The position numbers and the translations under genes were made by a program. Of a DNA stretch of 64,000 nt, positions 50,621 to 60,143 are shown in pieces. Source of the DNA: an uncultured Candidatus Saccharibacteria bacterium (GTDB taxonomy: Bacteria > Patescibacteriota > Saccharimonadia > Saccharimonadales > Saccharimonadaceae). Where the stretch lies: the NCBI GenBank assembly GCA_946804195.1, contig CAMPEU010000001.1, positions 1-64,000 of the forward strand. The letters run 5' to 3'. Positions within the stretch are counted from its first letter, which is position 1; every line of letters begins with the position of its first letter. Below the pieces are notes generated by a model. The model was not told the DNA's origin. It saw only the letters and a program-made list of their open reading frames with translations, and did not search any database.

Positions 50621-51595
50621 ATGATAAAAAAGTGGTTCCATGCGTGCTCAAAAAATAAATCACTAACCGGATTCACGGTCGTTGAACTCATTATCACCGT
50701 CGCGGTCATAGGGGTCCTGGGCTCCGTTGTTAGCGTTGGCTGGTCAAACGTTGTCGTAAGTTCAAATGACGGTGCACGAGCATCTGAAGTGGAAGCATGG
50801 AAATATGCTTTTGATACCTATGAAAGCGAATATGCTAGCTATCCTACCGCACCAACAAACGACGCAACACCTAAATTAGTTTGCCTAGGTACTTTTACTT
50901 CAACCAATCAAAAATGTGGTCAATACACCTCATCGACAGCCAACAGATTTATCAATGCCAATACAGCCGACACGCAAAATATGCTAACCGAGGTTGCTAA
51001 AGTTGTCACAACACCTACCAACAGCGCGCCTCCTGTAAAGGGTTCGCTCATAGGGCCTTTCGCCTATCTATCTCAAACCACTTCTAGCGGTACTTCTACA
51101 ATCAATATAAAATATATTGGTATTTTCGAAGGCAGCAGCTGTCCAAAAAATTTCACTAATGATTCATCCAATGTGCCATCGTCTAGTATTCTAGCTGGTA
51201 TTACGAGCGGAACGGCTATTGCATGTAAAATTAATGACTCTATCGCGTTTACTTCAGGCTCTTCTCCGACACCGACACCGACACCGGCACCAACTCCAAC
51301 ACCGGCACCAACTCCAACACCGACACCGGCACCAACTTATTGCGAAAGTCAAGGCTGGGCAAATTCTTGGCGAGCAGTTAACTGGGATGGTACCGATGGC
51401 ACATTGTGCTTTACACTATGTGGAGCGGGTTCTAAAACTATCTGGAAAAACACCGACAGGAGCCAATATACCGGTCGAATCATGGGGTGCATCACCATGA
51501 ACGGAGCATCGTACTATATGGGTACCTACCACGGGGTCACCGTTGTAGGTACATGCGCGGGTATAGCCCCGTATAACTGGATAACTCAATGTTAA
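50621..51595 (+). CDS. Modular type IV pilin-like protein with Thr-Pro linker and Cys-rich tip domain
   Basis: The 324-residue prepilin has the class III leader and cleavage site G17|FTVVELI with Glu at +5 (E22), then the hydrophobic alpha-1 helix. A pilin head (about 45-215) contains several Cys. A Thr/Pro/Ala linker (about residues 216-242, imperfect PTPTPAP repeats) leads to an ~80-residue C-terminal domain with six Cys and many Gly/Trp/Tyr. That layout suits a minor pilin carrying a binding tip. AGGA precedes the ATG. The next gene starts 33 nt on and may be a partner. Confidence 0.85.
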   Translation: MIKKWFHACSKNKSLTGFTVVELIITVAVIGVLGSVVSVGWSNVVVSSNDGARASEVEAWKYAFDTYESEYASYPTAPTNDATPKLVCLGTFTSTNQKCGQYTSSTANRFINANTADTQNMLTEVAKVVTTPTNSAPPVKGSLIGPFAYLSQTTSSGTSTINIKYIGIFEGSSCPKNFTNDSSNVPSSSILAGITSGTAIACKINDSIAFTSGSSPTPTPTPAPTPTPAPTPTPTPAPTYCESQGWANSWRAVNWDGTDGTLCFTLCGAGSKTIWKNTDRSQYTGRIMGCITMNGASYYMGTYHGVTVVGTCAGIAPYNWITQC

Positions 51596-51627
51596 CCATA
51601 AATAACGAGAAGTTAAGGAGCTATATT

Positions 51628-51855
51628 ATGAATAAAAATCAAAATGGATTCGGCGTGATGGGAATTATCGTGACGATTGCTACTGTAGTCCTTATTGGTG
51701 CGGTAGGATGGATGTACTGGCAAAATATATCACAAAGTTCGAATACCACCGATACTAATCAAAGCCAAGACTCAACTGAAAAGAAACCTCAAGCAACTCA
51801 ACCACCAACAGCACAAGCATACGACCCCGACGTTCACCCTGCTCCCGCCCCGTAA
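51628..51855 (+). CDS. Small pilin-like membrane protein
   Basis: This 75-residue protein starts NKNQNGFGVMGIIVTI, resembling a short prepilin leader with G|F but without Glu at +5. One TM helix and a Ser/Thr/Gln/Pro-rich tail follow. AAGGAG lies about 8 nt before ATG 51628; an in-frame ATG at 51589 overlaps the pilin gene. Co-transcription with the modular pilin suggests an assembly or anchoring role, which is inference. Confidence 0.65.
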   Translation: MNKNQNGFGVMGIIVTIATVVLIGAVGWMYWQNISQSSNTTDTNQSQDSTEKKPQATQPPTAQAYDPDVHPAPAP

Positions 51856-52062
51856 TACGGATAATAAATACTGGACAAATCAAGCGCTCTCCAGCCCCCC
51901 CTCCCTCACTTGCGCTATCGTTATAAATTATTGTTGGTTTCTTTTTGTGGGGTACCCATTCGAAGCTACAGGAGTGAATATGCTGGGCTACTGACGACCG
52001 CTGGAACAAGTACGTACGCATATTACGAGACGGCTAGCTTTACATACTCACCCGGCTAACCG

Positions 52063-53640
52063 TCAAATAGATGGTGGTGGAACGGGTGGTTGACCCGTGG
52101 GCGGCTGTTGACTAGGCGGATTCTCACTTGTCCCACGCCCTTTTGACTTTTTGCGCACAACAATCGCAACTCCAGCTCCCGCAATCACAACGATCACGGC
52201 TACAAGACCGACAAATATCGGCATCAAGCCCTGCTGTTCATTGTCCTTATTCGTATCAGCATCTTCTGGATAAATAATTTCATTGTTACCATCTATTTTT
52301 GCCGTTGCATATGTCCAGTCATCGATATATCGAGCATTACCCCAAGATTCACCACTATATGTCCATCCATGTACACCACCGGCACTAACCGGGCATGACC
52401 TGCCGTCTAATTCCATGGTTGCAAAAGCACTGTTTTTTATGGGATCCAGCTCGGTATCATTCCAGCAAAGGCGATCATTTGGCGCATTCGCACCGTTTAA
52501 TCTGATCAATTCCAGACCATCCCTACCCTCAACATCAGACGCAACAAAATGGATTTCAGCAACCTTCGTAATCTCTACCTTGATGCCAATTGTTTGTGAA
52601 GGAAATATTATCTGACCCTGCTTGTTGACACCCTGAAAATGTACCTTTTGTAGTTTACTCGACAATTCCTTTATCTGAGCAAACAGCGCTACGTCATTTT
52701 GTCCATCAAAACTACCATCATTATCGGCATCGATTTTTATCTGATACTGCCCAATAAAATTGCGAAGAAAAAATGTGATATCGCCGGACAACTGGTCCTT
52801 GGTATTATCCGCCACGAAGTGTAACTCACCAATCTCTGGTTTTTGTATCGTTGGCTTTATCCATTCCTTTGTTTTATCGGCAAATACCGACTCCTCGGGC
52901 AAACTACCCGAGGGCTCTTCAAAAAATAATTTGTATCGGCTTCCGCAAGCGCCCAGCGCAGGAGATAACGATTCGTTTTCTACCAGAGCACTTTGATAAG
53001 CGGACATACACTCATCGCTATTACGAATACCGACTGAATCCGCCGACAAAATTGATATCTGACCATTGTAGCCATGGTGAACAGCCTTATAGATGTACCC
53101 GTCCTGACTGATATAATACGTCGTAAAATCGCTTGTATACTGTTCGCCAGGAGGCTGCCTGAACGCATAACTGTCAGCCCATACACGCCCTTTTTGCTCA
53201 TCATTCCCATTACGTATTGTTATGTTCCATGAATATAAATTACTCACCCACAACACATTCGACGACGCCTCATCGTGTGGTCTCGCTTTGCTACCCGGGG
53301 CAAAGCTAATCTTCCATATGCCTGATTGTTCGACCTTTTTTGGAGCAAAGGAACAACCCTTGCCAACTGCGCCGTCTCGTTTCAATACACATTTTTGTTC
53401 TTTAACACCGACACCGCTAATTGTCACAGTTATATCGTCGGCAGGAAAAGCACCCTGATTGTAGCTGCTGCGAATAAACTCAGCAGAGATTTTCTCGCCC
53501 GCCTTCACATACGCAAAAAAGGTATTATTGGCGCCGATCAGTTGATTTGGATCCGAAGAAAGTGCACTCGCTGATTGATTTGATACAAGTGCACCAGTGC
53601 TTAATACTGCAAAAAAAACAAATAGATAAAGCTTGCGCAT
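52063..53640 (-). CDS. Large surface protein with C-terminal TM anchor
   Basis: The 525-residue protein has an N-terminal signal peptide (cleavage near ...SASA, residue 27), a ~450-residue extracellular beta-rich part, a TM helix (about 475-497), a basic stop-transfer and a Pro-rich cytosolic tail. An EF-hand-like or dockerin-like loop DADNDGSFDGQND at about residue 310 suggests Ca2+ binding. Several paired Cys are present. Not recognised. TATGCT (minus, 53649-53654) lies 8 nt before the ATG. It could be an adhesin or sensor of the epibiont surface. Confidence 0.7.
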   Translation of the reverse strand: MRKLYLFVFFAVLSTGALVSNQSASALSSDPNQLIGANNTFFAYVKAGEKISAEFIRSSYNQGAFPADDITVTISGVGVKEQKCVLKRDGAVGKGCSFAPKKVEQSGIWKISFAPGSKARPHDEASSNVLWVSNLYSWNITIRNGNDEQKGRVWADSYAFRQPPGEQYTSDFTTYYISQDGYIYKAVHHGYNGQISILSADSVGIRNSDECMSAYQSALVENESLSPALGACGSRYKLFFEEPSGSLPEESVFADKTKEWIKPTIQKPEIGELHFVADNTKDQLSGDITFFLRNFIGQYQIKIDADNDGSFDGQNDVALFAQIKELSSKLQKVHFQGVNKQGQIIFPSQTIGIKVEITKVAEIHFVASDVEGRDGLELIRLNGANAPNDRLCWNDTELDPIKNSAFATMELDGRSCPVSAGGVHGWTYSGESWGNARYIDDWTYATAKIDGNNEIIYPEDADTNKDNEQQGLMPIFVGLVAVIVVIAGAGVAIVVRKKSKGRGTSENPPSQQPPTGQPPVPPPSI

Positions 53641-53697
53641 ATACTAATAGCATAACCTTTTTATGAACAAAATGAAACATGAAGAATGTAATGCAGT

Positions 53698-55005
53698 CTA
53701 ACGGGTTGCCATCTGTATATAGTCGGTGCCATTGTTAAGATAGGAATAGTCTTCAGATGCGTATAGATTGATCTTGTCACCCTTCTTTAGATCCGACCAA
53801 GATGCTTGGTTGCAATCAGCATCAATAACCTTTGGCAGGACATTGTACGAATATGATGTATCAGCTAATCTCCCTTGGTAATCATAATATTCTACATAAT
53901 ATCTATTGGTCGCGGTGTTGATAGACACAAACATCCAGTTTGCCACTACCAATTCTGACTGCTCTTTTTTGTACTTCGATAATTCCGTGCAATCAACAAA
54001 CGTTTGAGAAGCTTCGATACTACCGGGACTGTTTTGACTATTCTTTATTTCTTTTATTTCTTCCTCAGTCTCAGCATTTATCTCTTCCTCAGTCTCAACA
54101 TTTATTTCTTCCTCAGTCTCAGCATTTATTTCTTCCCCTAATGACTTGTTGGAATCATCAATGCTGGAAGATTGTCGACTACTGTTGCTCGCGATATTAA
54201 ACGACATCCATAAAAACCCAGGTATTATTACAAACAGCACAATTACAGCTATGCCGAAATTCTTAAGAACGCCTGAGCCGTGCGAAACAGTTTTTTCTTC
54301 TTTTGATAAGGGGTGCTTGGCCGTATATACACGATGAAATACCGCTGTCAGCACCGACGATGTTGCAAGCAGAATTACCGACGCAGCCAGCGCCCGTCCT
54401 AGAGCTTCTGGTGGCAAATCCTCCAAAAATATATATGGCATGTAGAGTAGCCACCCGATAACGGTTAGGCCGATAGATACTTGGCTTGCAGACCTCGTAA
54501 CTTTATCTAACAAATTACTTCCAGCTTTTAGCATTAATTGCACCCACAGCACAGCTAAGAATGTAATAATATAGAAATTATATAGCTTCCACACAATACT
54601 ACCAGTCATAACGTCCCACGTACTCAAAATGCTAGTTATAAAACTTGCCACAACAATTAGTAACAAGGTGTTTAGTATCATTTGGTTCGTATTCTTATTG
54701 CTGTACTCAGATACCAGCCAGAGCATTATTAGAGTATGAATAACCATCGAAAACGTTGTGCCCAATGCCTTCCATACAGCAGCACTAAAGCCGTCAAACA
54801 ATACAGCAAATACTGATACAAGTGCGCATACGACCACGCCAGCAACTATGGTATAGAGAAAATATTTATTTAGGCTGTTTGACTTGGCAGATTTATCTAG
54901 CTCCAACTCAGACTTAGGTTCTTGTTTGATGTCTAGTTTTGGCTCAAGTTCCTGACTCTGTTTCAAATCCGGGCCGTGCTCTGACTGTTTCTCGTCATTA
55001 TTCAT
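53698..55005 (-). CDS. Polytopic membrane protein with acidic repeat and secreted tail
   Basis: The 435-residue protein has a charged N-terminal ~45 residues, about six TM segments up to residue 230, a lone TM near 250-270, then an acidic region with three exact-length EEINAETE-type 8-residue repeats. A C-terminal domain of ~95 residues is rich in Tyr, Ser and Asp, with CTELSKYKKEQSELVVANWMF at its start. Family unknown. TATACT (minus, 55014-55019) lies 8 nt before the ATG. The repeat may vary in copy number between strains. Confidence 0.65.
   Translation of the reverse strand: MNNDEKQSEHGPDLKQSQELEPKLDIKQEPKSELELDKSAKSNSLNKYFLYTIVAGVVVCALVSVFAVLFDGFSAAVWKALGTTFSMVIHTLIMLWLVSEYSNKNTNQMILNTLLLIVVASFITSILSTWDVMTGSIVWKLYNFYIITFLAVLWVQLMLKAGSNLLDKVTRSASQVSIGLTVIGWLLYMPYIFLEDLPPEALGRALAASVILLATSSVLTAVFHRVYTAKHPLSKEEKTVSHGSGVLKNFGIAVIVLFVIIPGFLWMSFNIASNSSRQSSSIDDSNKSLGEEINAETEEEINVETEEEINAETEEEIKEIKNSQNSPGSIEASQTFVDCTELSKYKKEQSELVVANWMFVSINTATNRYYVEYYDYQGRLADTSYSYNVLPKVIDADCNQASWSDLKKGDKINLYASEDYSYLNNGTDYIQMATR
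54061..54132 (-). repeat. Three 24-bp tandem repeats in coding sequence
   Basis: Units 54061-54084, 54085-54108 and 54109-54132 differ at only a few bases. Each encodes eight residues (EEINAETE), keeping the frame. Confidence 0.85.
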
Positions 55006-55150
55006 ATACGTTTAGTATACACTAGCATTATCAATATGGTTCTGACTTTTTTTATTGCTCAGTCTACAGCTCTACTTTAACTATTTCACCACCTGAAAAA
55101 TTTACTTCGTCGAATAATTCTCATTCTCGAATCGCTATCTTAACGAAGTT

Positions 55151-56785
55151 TTATTTTAATCTTGTAACCTGATATACGTCAGTATTTTTCCCTGACTGGA
55201 TAATCGGGAACTGCGCAAGAAATGCATCGTTAACATCATACGTATGACGCAATTCGTCGTCAACGACTATGTAAGATACCCTGTAGTAATCCAGCAGTTG
55301 CTCGGCACGACTAGAGCCAGAAACCATTTCACCTATGTCCCGCTGCACCTGAGCATAATCTATGCCGTACGACCATAACCAGCCATCATAGGCCATCAAT
55401 GCTTGAGTGTTGCCCAGCATAGTATACGGCTGGTTGCTGATTTGACTATCTATGATAATCGCACCGGAGGGAGCAATCTGCCTAAAACGCATCACTGCCT
55501 GCTGGTCGGCTTTGCTTACAAGCGTATTGATATGATTATCGAACTGGGACATGTGTACGATATCACGCAACCCCGAACCACCAAGCAGCACAATAAATAC
55601 GACAGCCAGCAACCTTTTCATATACCCATGACGTTGCTCCCACCACGCAAGCAATTGCACGGCTATAGGTATGAGTAAGAACAAATAACTATAGGTGAAT
55701 AATTTAGTATTGTCCCATTCCCACACTTGAAAGGACACCAGGTGGCATACGATAAACACACCGATAGCACTTAGAAATAGTGGGTGCATGAGCCATTTTT
55801 GGCGCCAGGCAGAGTAAACACCAAGAGGCAGTAAAACGCCGAAATTAAAAAGCATAAAACCAAGTACATTATACCCTTCTGACATCCAGCCCAACTGCCA
55901 ATGCGGGAGGCTACTGCTACCACTGTTCAGCAATAGCCAAAACCAGTACGCCCCTATCCCCAACCCCGCGATAATCGCATACCACAAAAAAAGTCCATAT
56001 TGCCGGGGGTATCGAAGCAAATAGACTGCCGACACGACAACAACAATTATGAGCGAATGCGGATGAACGACTGTTAAAATACCAGCTAGTAACCCAGCTA
56101 GTATTGCATGGAGCACCGACGCTCGTTTTGCAACTATGCGCTCCAAAATCAATATGATCACAAGTGCAATCGGTAAACCGAACATAAAATTGCGCTGTGG
56201 CAACATTTCACCAACAACAAAATTGATGAAATAAATTCCTCGCTCAGGTATGTGCGTATACCATTCGTGCACCACATTGCGCTCGCTCAAAAAGTACCAA
56301 AACCCCAGACCGCCACTGACAAAAAATAAACTTAGAGCAATCACCGCACTCTTCACTCGACCGGTAAAGTAATACATAAATCGATAGAGCGTGTATAAAA
56401 ATACCAGCGTCATCAAAATACTTGGCACAACAAATGCCGGCACCACCCCCACCCCAACACGCATAAGTAAACCAGAAATTGCATCAGGCAAAAAAGGGTA
56501 CGTAAACTTTGCGCCAGCAAACAGCGGGTGTGCCATAAACCAATCCTGCGGAGCCCGATACGCAAAAACTGAAGCATAGGTCAAATGACTTGCCCAATCA
56601 GCCCAAATCAACGGATAGCCCGTGACGATGTCCCCTTTAAAATTGTAGCGAAATACATTTACCCAGAGCCAGGTAAAATAACCTCCCCACAGTACCAAGA
56701 CTATTAGCAAGCCACGATGGTAGCTTTTCAAGCGTCTAGATAACTCGTGGTATTCCTTTAAGACAGCTTTCTTTGACCATTTCAT
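55151..56785 (-). CDS. GT-C-like polytopic membrane protein
   Basis: The 544-residue protein has about eleven TM segments. An early periplasmic loop holds ADWASHLTY, an acidic/His pattern as in GT-C glycosyltransferases that use lipid-linked sugars. A C-terminal soluble part (about 440-544) ends near the membrane. The protein probably glycosylates surface molecules, although no exact family can be named. TAGAAT lies about 12 nt before the ATG on the minus strand. Neighbouring surface proteins are possible substrates. Confidence 0.65.
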   Translation of the reverse strand: MKWSKKAVLKEYHELSRRLKSYHRGLLIVLVLWGGYFTWLWVNVFRYNFKGDIVTGYPLIWADWASHLTYASVFAYRAPQDWFMAHPLFAGAKFTYPFLPDAISGLLMRVGVGVVPAFVVPSILMTLVFLYTLYRFMYYFTGRVKSAVIALSLFFVSGGLGFWYFLSERNVVHEWYTHIPERGIYFINFVVGEMLPQRNFMFGLPIALVIILILERIVAKRASVLHAILAGLLAGILTVVHPHSLIIVVVVSAVYLLRYPRQYGLFLWYAIIAGLGIGAYWFWLLLNSGSSSLPHWQLGWMSEGYNVLGFMLFNFGVLLPLGVYSAWRQKWLMHPLFLSAIGVFIVCHLVSFQVWEWDNTKLFTYSYLFLLIPIAVQLLAWWEQRHGYMKRLLAVVFIVLLGGSGLRDIVHMSQFDNHINTLVSKADQQAVMRFRQIAPSGAIIIDSQISNQPYTMLGNTQALMAYDGWLWSYGIDYAQVQRDIGEMVSGSSRAEQLLDYYRVSYIVVDDELRHTYDVNDAFLAQFPIIQSGKNTDVYQVTRLK

Positions 56786-56838
56786 GTTCTCTAAGAAATT
56801 CTAACGCTTATGGCACGGTCAGACAAGCAAGTATAAGG

Positions 56839-57279
56839 TTAAGAAACCTTCTGTGGCGCCTTCAGATGCATCTCACGCGCCTTGTTTGCCCATTCGTCGG
56901 CCATTTCATTACCTTCGTCACCCTCGTGCCCACGAACCCAGTTGAGTACTGCATTCGAGCGGCCATATAACGGGTACACGGACTGTACGATGTCGAGGTT
57001 TTTTATCTCGCCACCTTTCTTTTTCCAGCCTTTTGCCTCCCAGCCAACCGCCCACTTGGTGATCACATTGATCCAAAATTCACTGTCTGTATAAATTTCA
57101 CACGCCTCACCATCTGCATCTTCAAGCGCCGCTTTGATCGCCAAGCCTTCCATGCGAATATTAGTCGTTTCAGGTACATCTTCTCCACCGACAATATATG
57201 GCTTATTATCACGAATTACCGAAAAACCACCCGGACCAGGATTTGGACTTGCGCTACCGTCTGTATAGTAAACAATCAT
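56839..57279 (-). CDS. rnhA: Ribonuclease HI
   Basis: The 146-residue RNase H has all catalytic residues: Asp7 in YTDGSASPNPG, Glu44 in RMEGLAI, Asp65 in YTDSEF, plus His118 and Asp128 in RGHEGDEGNEMADEW. It removes RNA from RNA-DNA hybrids. The ATG at 57279 overlaps the last codon of the PafA-like gene. TATAAT (minus, 57286-57291) lies 6 nt upstream inside that gene, so it has its own leaderless promoter. Confidence 0.93.
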   Translation of the reverse strand: MIVYYTDGSASPNPGPGGFSVIRDNKPYIVGGEDVPETTNIRMEGLAIKAALEDADGEACEIYTDSEFWINVITKWAVGWEAKGWKKKGGEIKNLDIVQSVYPLYGRSNAVLNWVRGHEGDEGNEMADEWANKAREMHLKAPQKVS

Positions 57280-58748
57280 TCTTTGATTATATCATTCACT
57301 TTGATGTACTCGGTTTCAATTGCGCCATCAAACGGATCCAATACAGTTATTCTATTATGCTTGTTGTCTAAATCCTCATAGGTATACCAAGACTTCCAGT
57401 ATGCTGAATGACTTAAAATCTCCCTACCGCGCCTATACGCTCGTGTTGTTTTAGGAGGATTAACTATTCTGTCTTCCACACTACCCAGCTGATTCATATC
57501 ATCAGCGAAATATTTACGTCGTATCCTACCCGCAGGGCTATTCGCAATTAATTCATCGGTCGTAGCATCACTTTGCGCTTGTTCCTTTGTAATCCACAAA
57601 GATGATGTATATCGCAAATCCCGCAGTCTACTCACGGCATCCAATGATTTCTTTTTTCTTTTATCTCTGTCCTCATACAAAAGTCGTCGTTTCAATATCG
57701 CATCGCTTTTCTCTAACTCGTCAGGATTACGCTTCATCACCGCATGCGCAATCTTCCATTCCTGCAATATTTTGTCCTGTTCGGACGTTCTACCTGTCGT
57801 CTGATCTACCCTATTAATAATCTCTTCTTGAATGTCCTGAGCTTTACTTGCACCTTTCATACCCTCTAGATAATATTTTTCTTTGAACTTCATATCGAAT
57901 GTCGCACGTTGCATTGCCCTTGCCGCTACATCTGGACCATCGCTTTCAAACACCATGCCATCCATACGACCTTCCCGCGCAGCTAACAAAACCAACGAAG
58001 CAGTGCCCATAAACATTTTTGATGCCCACGGAGACACATGCGGATCACCGCCAACCAAATGCAAGCGCCAATATTTTTCCGCACTCGCATAAGGCTTATC
58101 TCTCAAATTCACGATGGGCTTGCCGATATCCGACGTTGTTCCCGTACCATAATCCTCGTTAATCGGTGTTAGCACTTTTTGGCCCCAACTATAAACATAC
58201 TCACCATACCCATTCATGGACACGGCTCCCCCGCCCAGCATTGGCAGGCTCGTTGCTAGATGCGTCAGCAGTGGTCTTGTCCTTATCTTGATATCCGCGG
58301 TGTCACGAAGCCATGTTCGATCTTCCCCGATATTCGAGTGATACCCCCACGTCGTGTGATGTGCGCCATCAACACGTTTACACAAAAAGCCCTCGCGCAC
58401 ATCATGCGTCGAAGCGATATGCTTGCGCAAGCCTTCTATGACTATTCTTTCACCGGCCAACTCGGAGAGCACGACGCTCTCGATCGATACATCTTCTGGT
58501 GTCGCATATTCAAACCGGCCACAATCGTTATAGTATCGAGCTCCGTTACTCAAGTAATTCTCGTAGCTAGCCGATAGCCAGCTGAGTGTGCCTACGACAC
58601 CTTCGGGTAACGCATCAACAAGAAACTGATCAAGATAGTTAGAAATTGACAATGATTCAAAATCAGTGGGATTAGTACTTCTACGTACTGAAATTGGCCA
58701 TTCCATTTCAGTACCAAAAATCTGTCGAAATGAATCACGCTCAGTCAC
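57276..58748 (-). CDS. PafA/Dop-family carboxylate-amine ligase (Pup-ligase-like)
   Basis: The 490-residue protein follows PafA/Dop along its whole length. It has FGTEMEW near residue 10, NGARYYNDCGRFEYATPE with the catalytic-base Asp, HTTWGYHSNI, RDKPYASAEKYWRLHLVGGDP, KRRLLYEDR and a C-terminal PPKTTRAYRRG. These enzymes attach or remove the prokaryotic ubiquitin-like protein Pup by gamma-glutamyl chemistry. No pup or proteasome gene is in this window. The start is GTG 58748 with AGAGG about 9 nt upstream; TAGAAT lies further up. It is divergent from the CofE-like ligase, 143 bp away. Ligase versus depupylase cannot be decided. Confidence 0.85.
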   Translation of the reverse strand: MTERDSFRQIFGTEMEWPISVRRSTNPTDFESLSISNYLDQFLVDALPEGVVGTLSWLSASYENYLSNGARYYNDCGRFEYATPEDVSIESVVLSELAGERIVIEGLRKHIASTHDVREGFLCKRVDGAHHTTWGYHSNIGEDRTWLRDTADIKIRTRPLLTHLATSLPMLGGGAVSMNGYGEYVYSWGQKVLTPINEDYGTGTTSDIGKPIVNLRDKPYASAEKYWRLHLVGGDPHVSPWASKMFMGTASLVLLAAREGRMDGMVFESDGPDVAARAMQRATFDMKFKEKYYLEGMKGASKAQDIQEEIINRVDQTTGRTSEQDKILQEWKIAHAVMKRNPDELEKSDAILKRRLLYEDRDKRKKKSLDAVSRLRDLRYTSSLWITKEQAQSDATTDELIANSPAGRIRRKYFADDMNQLGSVEDRIVNPPKTTRAYRRGREILSHSAYWKSWYTYEDLDNKHNRITVLDPFDGAIETEYIKVNDIIKE

Positions 58749-58891
58749 TCCAATGTACCTCTATTAACATGGACCTATTCTACCCGGCATAGCCAACAAA
58801 CTCAAACAATAATCAACCGCCTGTTTTAACTTATCTATATCCACCCCTGTACTAACAGCATAAAACCGAGTATAATCTACGGTTAGTTCAT

Positions 58892-59650
58892 ATGAAGATA
58901 ACACCAGTCAAAACACAGCGTATCGAACCAAGCGCGCTCTCCCTCACCGAACTTCTCGATCGAGTAGTTACTTCACTGTCAGAAAAATCCATTGTCGTCA
59001 TCACCTCAAAAATTGTTTCACTCTGCGAAGGTTCCGTACTGCCAGTTGATGATATTGATCGCGATGAACTCATTGCGCAGCAATCGGATCTATATTTGCC
59101 ACCTCGATACAGCGTACAGGGTCATCATTTTACAATCAAAAATAATACACTCATCGCCACTGCTGGTATCGACCAGTCAAATGGTGATGGCCAGTATATT
59201 TTGTGGCCGCGTGATTCATGGAAAACAGCACGCGAAATTCGAGATTACCTATGTAAGAAATTTGAGCTAAACGATATTGGCGTACTTATTACGGATAGTA
59301 CTTGCGGCGTTCTGCGTCGTGGCACAACAGGAATTGCGCTCGGATATAGTGGATTCATTGGACTAAAAAATTACATCGGTAAACCCGATTTATTCGGACG
59401 TCCATTCCATGTCACAAATGCAAATATCGCAGAAGGTCTATCGGCATCCGCAGTTGTTGTCATGGGAGAAGGCGCCGAAAGTACTCCGATTGCCATTATC
59501 ACGGAATGTGAATCGCATGTAATCTTCTCTGCAAAAAGCCCAACTGATGATGAAAAATTCGAGTGGAACATTCCGTTTGATGAAGATTTATTCTCGCCAT
59601 TCCTAAGTGCGCTCGAGTGGCAAAAAGGTGGCGCCCATGATAAAGAATGA
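58892..59650 (+). CDS. CofE-like gamma-glutamyl ligase
   Basis: The 252-residue protein matches coenzyme F420-0:L-glutamate ligase (CofE): VVITSKIVSLCEGSV, IATAGIDQSNGDGQYILWPRD, GVLITDSTCGVLRRGTTGIALGYSGF, DLFGRPFHVT and SASAVVVMGEGAESTP. CofE adds glutamates to F420. No other F420 gene is present here, so another acceptor is likely. TATAAT at 58871-58876 lies 15 nt before ATG 58892. The stop overlaps the start of the NlpC/P60-like gene by 14 nt, so the two are co-translated. Confidence 0.85.
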   Translation: MKITPVKTQRIEPSALSLTELLDRVVTSLSEKSIVVITSKIVSLCEGSVLPVDDIDRDELIAQQSDLYLPPRYSVQGHHFTIKNNTLIATAGIDQSNGDGQYILWPRDSWKTAREIRDYLCKKFELNDIGVLITDSTCGVLRRGTTGIALGYSGFIGLKNYIGKPDLFGRPFHVTNANIAEGLSASAVVVMGEGAESTPIAIITECESHVIFSAKSPTDDEKFEWNIPFDEDLFSPFLSALEWQKGGAHDKE

Positions 59651-60143
59651 AGTTTTATCACACTACATCAATCCGGATTTTGTCTACCGATTTAATCATG
59701 GACCCAACGTCATTAAATCGCGCGAGCAGGCATTGCGCGAAGGTCTCAACTGTGAAGCACTCGCGCATCTTGCACTGCGTGACCTAACCAATGTTGCATT
59801 ACCGTCAGACCTCCGTTGCTACGAGATGTATAATGACACCGAATACTTTCGCAAGATTGAAACATCCGAAACACTTCAGGAAGGTGACTTATTTTGGTTT
59901 GGTCAAAATCGCAATATGAGACCTGTTGATTTTCAGCCTCTATTCAATAAAGGCGAACTAACAAATTGGGATGAATATCCTGTTAAACATATGGCGTTAT
60001 TCACAGGAGAGCACGCACACGATGGTAACCCACTACTGCTGCACGCAACATATGTCACCGGCACAAACAGCGTCTGGTCATTACCAGAGTTCAACAAATA
60101 CCCTCAATCAAAAAAGCTCTACGGCGTTACGCGACTCAAATAA
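59637..60143 (+). CDS. NlpC/P60-like cysteine peptidase
   Basis: The 168-residue protein has the order expected for an NlpC/P60-type papain-like fold: Cys39 in GLNCEALAHLAL, GDLFWFG around 83-89, His118 in VKHMALFTG and His136 in LLLHAT. It has no signal peptide, so it acts inside the cell, unlike wall hydrolases. It overlaps the CofE-like ligase by 14 nt. A cytosolic peptidase or amidase co-translated with a glutamyl ligase suggests making and breaking the same isopeptide bond. The stop is adjacent to the convergent HAD gene. Confidence 0.7.
   Translation: MIKNEVLSHYINPDFVYRFNHGPNVIKSREQALREGLNCEALAHLALRDLTNVALPSDLRCYEMYNDTEYFRKIETSETLQEGDLFWFGQNRNMRPVDFQPLFNKGELTNWDEYPVKHMALFTGEHAHDGNPLLLHATYVTGTNSVWSLPEFNKYPQSKKLYGVTRLK

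Noticed and set aside
47062-59650. Coenzyme F420 biosynthesis (CofD-like and CofE-like genes)
   Set aside because: The CofD relative is better read as YvcK by length and context, and no CofC, CofG or CofH is seen. CofE-like function is probably different.
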